Below are positions 58,518 to 64,000 of a stretch of DNA of 64,000 nucleotides, one piece after another; the first letter of the stretch is position 1, and each line of letters starts with the position of its first letter. The translations under genes were made by a program, and so were the position numbers. Under the pieces are notes generated by a model that saw only the letters and a list, made by a program, of their open reading frames with translations, was not told the DNA's origin and searched no databases. This stretch comes from Virgibacillus sp. SK37 (GTDB lineage: Bacteria > Bacillota > Bacilli > Bacillales > Amphibacillaceae): the NCBI RefSeq assembly GCF_000725285.1, contig NZ_CP007161.1:1721911-1785910 (forward strand). Reading direction: 5' to 3'.

Positions 58518-59261
58518 ATGCTTGAAAAAGTGGATGGGGTTATTTTGAAAACGCAAGACTATGGAGAAACACATAAAATCATCACTATTTATAGTAGGAA
58601 ATTAGGAAAGATATCCACTCTCGCTCGCGGCGCCAAAAAAACAAAAAGTAGAATGGCTGCAGTTACGCAGCCGTTCATTTATGGAAACTTTTTCGTTTAT
58701 TTAAATAAAGGTCTTAGTACTATTCAGCAAGGTGAAATTGAATATTCTTTTAGAGCAATAAGGGAAGACATATTTAAAACAGCTTATACTGCGTATATTA
58801 CAGAGCTGACGGATAAATTAGTTGACCCTCAGATACCAGATCCATTTTTGTTTGAAGAATTATATCAAACAATGTCATGGATTGAGGGACATGAAGATGT
58901 GGAAATTCCAATAATGATGTATGAATTAAAAATGTTTGCTAAAGGTGGATTTGGACCAACGGTAAACGGTTGTGCAAACTGCGGAAACAAGGAATTTCCA
59001 TATGCATTTTCTATAGCTGAAGGTGGACTTTTGTGTAAAAAATGTCGGTATTTGGATGAAGGAGCTATTCATTTGCCGGATTCAGTATCGAAATTACTTC
59101 ATCTGTTTACAGGGGTTGAGTTAAAACGTATTGGAACCATTTCTGTAAAAACGGAAAATAGGCAGTTGATCAGAAAGATACTTGATGCCTATTATGAGCA
59201 ATACGGCGGTTATTTTTTGAAATCCAAACGATTTTTAAGACAATTAGATCTTCTAAAATAG
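58518..59261 (+). CDS. recO: DNA repair protein RecO
   Basis: A 247-residue protein: an OB-fold N-terminus (EKVDGVILKTQDYGETHKIITIYSRKLGKISTLARGAKKTKS), helical middle and a zinc finger CANCG...CKKCR. It loads RecA onto SSB-coated DNA with RecR. AAAGGTGAGC precedes the ATG. Confidence 0.96.
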   Translation: MLEKVDGVILKTQDYGETHKIITIYSRKLGKISTLARGAKKTKSRMAAVTQPFIYGNFFVYLNKGLSTIQQGEIEYSFRAIREDIFKTAYTAYITELTDKLVDPQIPDPFLFEELYQTMSWIEGHEDVEIPIMMYELKMFAKGGFGPTVNGCANCGNKEFPYAFSIAEGGLLCKKCRYLDEGAIHLPDSVSKLLHLFTGVELKRIGTISVKTENRQLIRKILDAYYEQYGGYFLKSKRFLRQLDLLK

Positions 59262-59271
59262 GATGATTCTG

Positions 59272-59300
59272 TTGACAAAACCAAGGGAATTGAGTAATAT
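59272..59300 (+). promoter_or_regulatory. SigA promoter of glyQS
   Basis: TTGACA (59272-59277), exactly 17 bases, TAATAT (59295-59300); it starts 10 bases after the recO stop and feeds the T-box leader. Confidence 0.85.
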
Positions 59301-59306
59301 GTTTTT

Positions 59307-59525
59307 ACATATGTTCATAATATATTGCATGGATAGAGAAGAGTACTTTTGTAGACTATTTGAAGCGAGTTCAGGAGAGTGGGAGCTGAACAATGGAACA
59401 AGAGGAATGGCACTCTGGAGCAATAATAATAAAGTGGCTCTTTTATAAAGAGCAAATAGGGTGGAACCGCGGGTAGAACCCGTCCCTATGTCTGTTTATA
59501 TGCAGACATAGGGACGGGTTTTTAA
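59307..59525 (+). promoter_or_regulatory. T-box leader (glycine) of glyQS
   Basis: T-box core AGGGTGGAACCGCGGG at 59458-59473. The terminator is a perfect 18-bp stem (59477-59494 with 59503-59520) followed by T5. A Gly codon is available in the AGAGTGGGAGCTGAAC stretch near 59378-59392 as specifier. Uncharged tRNA-Gly would favour read-through. Confidence 0.94.
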
Positions 59526-59551
59526 TTTTACAGAAAGATGGAGGGTAAACA

Positions 59552-60442
59552 ATGTTGAACATACAGGAAATGATCTTAACGTTACAAAAGCATTGGTCTG
59601 AACAAAATTGTATTATCATGCAGGCATATGATGTAGAAAAAGGTGCCGGTACAATGTCACCCATGACACTATTAAGAAGTTTAGGGCCGGAACCTTGGAA
59701 TGTTGCTTATGTAGAACCATCAAGGCGCCCTGCTGACGGAAGATATGGAAATAACCCAAATCGTTTATACCAACACCATCAATTCCAAGTTATAATGAAG
59801 CCTTCTCCAGAAAATATACAGGATTTGTATTTGGAGTCATTAAAAAAACTCGGTATTAACCCTTTGGAACATGATATACGATTTGTTGAGGATAATTGGG
59901 AAAACCCTACTCTCGGTGCAGCAGGCCTTGGTTGGGAAGTTTGGCTAGATGGCATGGAGATTACTCAATTCACCTATTTCCAACAAATTGGCGGGTTAGA
60001 AGCAAATCCAGTTGCCGTTGAACTAACTTATGGTATTGAACGTTTAGCATCCTATATTCAGGATAAGGAAAATGTATTTGATCTGGAATGGACCAATGGT
60101 GTAACTGTAAGAGATATTTTTTATCAACCGGAAGTTGAACACTCTACCTACACATTTGAGGATTCAAATACAGATATGTTATTTCAGTTGTTTTCCATGT
60201 ATGAGCAAGAAGCCAAGGTAACAATGGAAAAAGGCCTTGTGTTCCCTTCCTATGATTATGTTTTAAAATGCTCCCACACATTTAACTTATTGGATGCTAA
60301 AGGAGTAATTTCTGTTACTGAAAGAACTGGATATATTTCCAGAATAAGAAATCTCGCAAGAAATATAGCTAAAGCTTATGTTGCTGAAAGGGAACGTTTG
60401 GGATTTCCTATGTTGAAAGAAGGAGGAAAGAATAATGAGTAA
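59552..60442 (+). CDS. glyQ: Glycyl-tRNA synthetase alpha subunit
   Basis: A 296-residue class II catalytic chain: [83 protein letters not shown]. It forms an alpha2-beta2 enzyme with GlyS. It overlaps glyS by 8 bases. The two-subunit type is the one found in many, not all, Bacillota. Confidence 0.98.
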   Translation: MLNIQEMILTLQKHWSEQNCIIMQAYDVEKGAGTMSPMTLLRSLGPEPWNVAYVEPSRRPADGRYGNNPNRLYQHHQFQVIMKPSPENIQDLYLESLKKLGINPLEHDIRFVEDNWENPTLGAAGLGWEVWLDGMEITQFTYFQQIGGLEANPVAVELTYGIERLASYIQDKENVFDLEWTNGVTVRDIFYQPEVEHSTYTFEDSNTDMLFQLFSMYEQEAKVTMEKGLVFPSYDYVLKCSHTFNLLDAKGVISVTERTGYISRIRNLARNIAKAYVAERERLGFPMLKEGGKNNE

Positions 60443-62519
60443 AAACGTATTGTTTGAAATCGGCTTAGAAGAACTTCCTGCACGTTTCGTTGACAGTGCA
60501 GAAAAGCAATTAGCAGATAAAACAGCTGCTTGGCTTCAGGATATGCGAATCTCATATGGCTCTATTACCTCTTATTCAACACCAAGAAGATTGGCCGTCA
60601 TCATATCAGACATTGCCGAAGAGCAAGCTACTATTGAAGAAGAAGCGAAAGGCCCGGCAATAAAAATAGCCAAGGATGACAGTGGGAATTGGTCAAAAGC
60701 AGCCATTGGTTTTACAAAAGGACAAGGAAAAACTTTAGATGATATCTATACAAAGGAAATAAAGGGAACCACTTATATATTTGTCCAGAAAAAGATTGAA
60801 GGGGAGTCTACCTTTGGTTTGTTGCCAGACTTTAAAAATATTATTGAGTCCATTCAATTTGGAAAAAACATGCGCTGGGCAAATGAAACAATAAGATATG
60901 CCCGTCCAATTCGTTGGTTAGTAGCAATGTATGGCAACGAAATAATTCCTTTTGAGATTGCTAACGTTAAGACAGACAAAGTTACTTTTGGCCATCGTTT
61001 CCTAGGTGGAAAAATTAATCTCGAAGAACCAATGGATTATACACAACTTTTAAATGAAAATCGGGTTATTGTTTCTTCAAAAGAGCGGGAAAAGCTAATC
61101 TGTAATCAAATAAAAGAAATAGAAAACAAAAACAATGTTACTGTACCGATTGATACTGATTTATTAGCTGAAGTACGAAATCTTGTCGAATATCCCACGG
61201 CGTTTATGGGTTCTTTCGATCAGGAGTATCTGCAATTGCCATCTGAAGTACTTATCTCTTCGATGAAGGAACATCAGAGGTATTTTCCTGTCAAATCTCA
61301 ACATGGTGAGCTACTGCCTTATTTTATTGGAGTTAGAAATGGGGATACTCATTCACTTGATACGGTTATCAGGGGAAATGAAAAAGTGTTACGGGCAAGA
61401 TTATCGGATGCACAATTTTTCTATGAGGAAGATCAGAAACATACGCTAGAATTTTATTTGGAGAAGTTAAAAAGGGTCGTCTTTCAGGAGAAATTGGGTA
61501 CGATTAGCGATAAAGTAGAACGGGTAGTGCATATCACAACAGAATTAGTAGAATTATTGAATTTAGATCCAACTACTGCTAAAGCTACTATACGGGCGGC
61601 TGAGCTATGTAAGTTTGATTTAATGACAAATATGGTAAATGAATTCACTGAGCTTCAGGGAGTGATTGGTGAAAAATATGCTGCCATTTTTGAAGAAGAA
61701 GAAATAGTATCTAAAGCAATAGGAGAGCATTATTTACCTAAGGAAGCACATGGCCAATTGCCTAGTACGGTAAGTGGAGCCATCGTGAGTATTGCTGATA
61801 AATTAGACACTATTGTAGGTTGTATCTCCGTTGGGTTGGTGCCTACTGGTTCACAGGACCCGTATGGATTAAGAAGACAGGCAGCAGGCGTATTACGTAT
61901 ATTGAATCATAATAAATGGGAACTTGCAGTAGAGGATTTGCTGGAAATTGTAAAGAATTCATTTAAAGACATTAAGATAGAGCAACAGGCAAAGCAAGAT
62001 ATATCTACGACTTTGGATGAGTTTTTCCGTATGCGAGCGACATACTTAATGAGGGAACTGGAAATAGAGCAGGATATTGTTCAGGCAGTGTTACATGATG
62101 GTATTAATATTTTTTATTACGCGATCGATAGGGCAGCAGTATTAGCTGCAAAAAGAAATGAAAAAGACTTTAAAACGAAGGAAGAGGCATTGGTCAGGGT
62201 GCTAAATCTAGCTATAAAATCCGAAGAAACAGTAATTAATATACAAAAATTTCAAACAGATTCTGAGAAACAGTTGTATCATGCTTTCTTAGAGGTTAGT
62301 GAAAAGTTTACAGGATTTGAAAAAACAAGGAATGCGGAGAAAGCTTTACTTACACTAGGCCATTTAGCAGACCCTATCCATTATTTCTTTGATAACAACA
62401 TGGTTATGGATGATGATGCTCAAATTCGTAACAACCGCTTAGCATTAGTTAATCAAATTGCTGAGTTGATTTATAGGTATGCTGATTTAACAAAAGTTGA
62501 ATGGAAGCAGCAGTTTTAG
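60435..62519 (+). CDS. glyS: Glycyl-tRNA synthetase beta subunit
   Basis: A 694-residue chain: [96 protein letters not shown] and an HD-like part [26 protein letters not shown], then an anticodon-binding tail. It provides tRNA binding for GlyQ. Confidence 0.97.
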   Translation: MSKNVLFEIGLEELPARFVDSAEKQLADKTAAWLQDMRISYGSITSYSTPRRLAVIISDIAEEQATIEEEAKGPAIKIAKDDSGNWSKAAIGFTKGQGKTLDDIYTKEIKGTTYIFVQKKIEGESTFGLLPDFKNIIESIQFGKNMRWANETIRYARPIRWLVAMYGNEIIPFEIANVKTDKVTFGHRFLGGKINLEEPMDYTQLLNENRVIVSSKEREKLICNQIKEIENKNNVTVPIDTDLLAEVRNLVEYPTAFMGSFDQEYLQLPSEVLISSMKEHQRYFPVKSQHGELLPYFIGVRNGDTHSLDTVIRGNEKVLRARLSDAQFFYEEDQKHTLEFYLEKLKRVVFQEKLGTISDKVERVVHITTELVELLNLDPTTAKATIRAAELCKFDLMTNMVNEFTELQGVIGEKYAAIFEEEEIVSKAIGEHYLPKEAHGQLPSTVSGAIVSIADKLDTIVGCISVGLVPTGSQDPYGLRRQAAGVLRILNHNKWELAVEDLLEIVKNSFKDIKIEQQAKQDISTTLDEFFRMRATYLMRELEIEQDIVQAVLHDGINIFYYAIDRAAVLAAKRNEKDFKTKEEALVRVLNLAIKSEETVINIQKFQTDSEKQLYHAFLEVSEKFTGFEKTRNAEKALLTLGHLADPIHYFFDNNMVMDDDAQIRNNRLALVNQIAELIYRYADLTKVEWKQQF

Positions 62520-62601
62520 AGAGCCTTAGATTTTCTTTTCATCTTAAATGGTATATACTAATTACAAGTAGTATGTCATATTTTGGGTAGGTGGTGAAAA
62601 G

Positions 62602-63231
62602 ATGGAACTTTCCAATCGTCAGGAACAGATTATTGAAATTGTTAAAGAAAACGGTCCGATTACCGGTGAAAATATTGCTGAACGTCTACATTTAACCAGA
62701 GCGACTCTAAGACCAGATTTAGCGATCCTAACGATGGCGGGCTTTTTGGAGGCACGCCCTCGTGTTGGTTACTTTTTCACTGGTAAGACCGGATCGGAAT
62801 TACTTACAGAGCAAATTAAAAAATTTAAGGTGCATCAGTTTCAGCATGTCCCCATCGTGGTCAAGGAAAGCGTTTCGGTTTACGATGCTATTTCCACCAT
62901 GTTTTTGGAAGATGTAGGCACATTATTTGTGGTTGATGAGAATTCTTGTTTAACAGGGGTTCTCTCCAGAAAAGATTTGCTTAGAGCAAGCATAGGACAA
63001 CAGGACCTAAACGCTGTGCCTGTTCATATTATTATGACTAGAATGCCTAATATAACTGTCTGTAGAAAAGAAGATCTTTTACTTGATGTCGCTAAAAAAC
63101 TGATTAATAAACAAATTGATGGATTACCAGTAGTAAAAGATGTAGAAGCTGGCTTAGAAGTAGTGGGTAGAGTAACTAAAACTACCATTACGAAAGCATT
63201 TGTTGAATTAATTGTTGACGACAAAGTATAG
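62602..63231 (+). CDS. ccpN: CcpN (YqzB) gluconeogenesis repressor
   Basis: A 209-residue regulator: winged HTH (NRQEQIIEIVKENGPITGENIAERLHLTRATLRPDLAILTMAG) followed by two CBS domains (VPIVVKESVSVYDAISTMFLEDVGTLFVVDEN; IIMTRMPNITVCRKEDLLLDVAKKLINKQIDGLPVV). In B. subtilis CcpN represses gapB, pckA and sr1 in response to ATP/ADP through the CBS pair. GGTGGTG precedes the ATG. The next gene is its usual partner. Confidence 0.94.
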   Translation: MELSNRQEQIIEIVKENGPITGENIAERLHLTRATLRPDLAILTMAGFLEARPRVGYFFTGKTGSELLTEQIKKFKVHQFQHVPIVVKESVSVYDAISTMFLEDVGTLFVVDENSCLTGVLSRKDLLRASIGQQDLNAVPVHIIMTRMPNITVCRKEDLLLDVAKKLINKQIDGLPVVKDVEAGLEVVGRVTKTTITKAFVELIVDDKV

Positions 63232-63267
63232 TATAGATGTATGACAATTATGGAGAGGGGTATACAT

Positions 63268-64000
63268 ATGGAAGCTAAACCGATTGTATATGTGTTGTCT
63301 GATTCTGTAGGGGAGACAGCTGAACTGGTAATTAAAGCTGGTTTAAGTCAATTTAATAACGGTGAATATAAAATTCAGCGGATCCCTTATGTAGAAGATA
63401 CGGGTACTATTGATGAAGCACTACAATTAGCTAAGGAAAAAAAAGGTCTGATTGGCTTTACATTAGTAGACCCTACCTTAAGGAATTATGTAAATGAACA
63501 AGCTAAGTTATTAAACTTAGAAGCAATTGATATTATGGGACCAATGCTTTCTTCGATGGAGAAGGTATTTAAAAATTCACCTAAAATGGAAGCGGGATTA
63601 GTTCATAAACTGGATGAGGATTACTTTAAACGAGTAGAAGCAATTGAGTTTGCGGTGAAATATGATGATGGACGGGATGCTCGAGGAATTGCCAGAGCAG
63701 ATATCATATTAATTGGAGTTTCCCGGACTTCTAAAACACCACTTTCTCAGTTTTTGGCACACAAACGACTAAAGGTTGCTAATGTACCAATCGTGCCTGA
63801 AGTAGACCCTCCTGAAGAACTGTTTGAAGTAGATCCATCTAAATGTATAGGGCTGCGCATCAGTGCAGAAAAATTAAATGATATTCGAAAAGAGAGACTA
63901 AAGGCATTAGGGCTCGGTGATCAAGCTACATATGCGAACATGAACAGGATCCACCAGGAATTAGAATACTTCGATAATATTGTTGATAAAATTGGTTGTG
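63268..64000 (+). CDS. yqfL: YqfL, PEP synthase/PPDK regulatory kinase-phosphorylase, 3' end cut
   Basis: The first 244 residues of about 270: [24 protein letters not shown] at the start, [19 protein letters not shown], then the P-loop [21 protein letters not shown] and [20 protein letters not shown]. The DUF299 family phosphorylates and dephosphorylates PEP synthase or pyruvate phosphate dikinase using ADP and Pi. In B. subtilis it follows ccpN and modulates it. GGAGAGG precedes the ATG. No stop occurs before the window end. Confidence 0.93.
   Translation, partial: MEAKPIVYVLSDSVGETAELVIKAGLSQFNNGEYKIQRIPYVEDTGTIDEALQLAKEKKGLIGFTLVDPTLRNYVNEQAKLLNLEAIDIMGPMLSSMEKVFKNSPKMEAGLVHKLDEDYFKRVEAIEFAVKYDDGRDARGIARADIILIGVSRTSKTPLSQFLAHKRLKVANVPIVPEVDPPEELFEVDPSKCIGLRISAEKLNDIRKERLKALGLGDQATYANMNRIHQELEYFDNIVDKIGC

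Noticed and set aside
59263-59448. A 61-residue frame after recO
   Set aside because: It covers the glyQS promoter and T-box leader, which explain the sequence better.

Overview
The window is a chromosomal segment from a low-GC, endospore-forming Bacillota species, most likely a Bacillaceae of the Oceanobacillus/Virgibacillus type. Evidence is the near-complete collinearity with the B. subtilis recD2-alaS to ccpN-yqfL region, sporulation genes (sigK, gpr, spoIIP, yqfC, yqfD, sda), strong AGGAGG-type ribosome sites, frequent TTG/GTG starts, T-box leaders, a CIRCE operator and a sigma-W type promoter. The genus is inferred from overall feel and from the Mrp sodium/proton antiporter operon, not proven. 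Both ends are cut: recD2 lacks its 5' end and the yqfL-type gene lacks its 3' end.

Layout. 1-3.2 kb: recD2 (partial), a small zinc-ribbon protein and a frameshifted AI-2E family permease. 3.2-12.8 kb: T-box-controlled alaS, then ireB-ruvX-yrzB, mltG-trmR-udk, greA, yrrS and mtnN-yrhC. 13.1-20.1 kb, mostly minus strand: an uninterrupted sigK and a six-gene Mrp antiporter operon that lacks mrpB. 20.4-20.8 kb: the small checkpoint gene sda, not covered by long ORFs, with a cluster of DnaA-box-like sites and a 16-bp perfect inverted repeat upstream. 21-26 kb: yqeG-yqeH-aroE-yhbY-nadD-yqeK-rsfS-yqeM. 26-31.4 kb: comEA, comEB, comEC, yqzM and holA. 32-35.3 kb: rpsT, gpr, spoIIP, yqxA. 35.4-46.7 kb: lepA, hemW and the hrcA-grpE-dnaK-dnaJ-prmA-rsmE-mtaB heat-shock/RNA-modification cluster. 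46.8-51.5 kb: deoC, rpsU-yqeY and the sigma-W-type yqeZ-floA-yqfB operon. 51.5-58.2 kb: yqfC-yqfD-phoH-pgpH-ybeY-dgkA and era. 58.3-64 kb: yqzL-recO, T-box-controlled glyQS, ccpN and the PEP synthase/PPDK regulator.

Most of the window is core genome: translation and ribosome assembly (alaS, glyQS, lepA, rpsT, rpsU, rsfS, yqeH, era, ybeY, rsmE, prmA), DNA uptake and replication (comE genes, holA, recO, recD2), stress response (hrcA-dnaK, yqeZ-floA) and sporulation. The least ordinary items are a family of about 0.5-kb intergenic elements present three times (7.4-8.0, 14.2-14.8, 31.4-32.0 kb). They have terminal inverted repeats, two inverted GC-rich modules, lineage-specific inserts of about 60 bp and an interior that is flipped in one copy relative to its flanks. 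The other unusual points are the Mrp operon without mrpB, the sda/DnaA-box/palindrome region, a likely ATT start for yqfD, and a run of hairpins between yqzM and holA.
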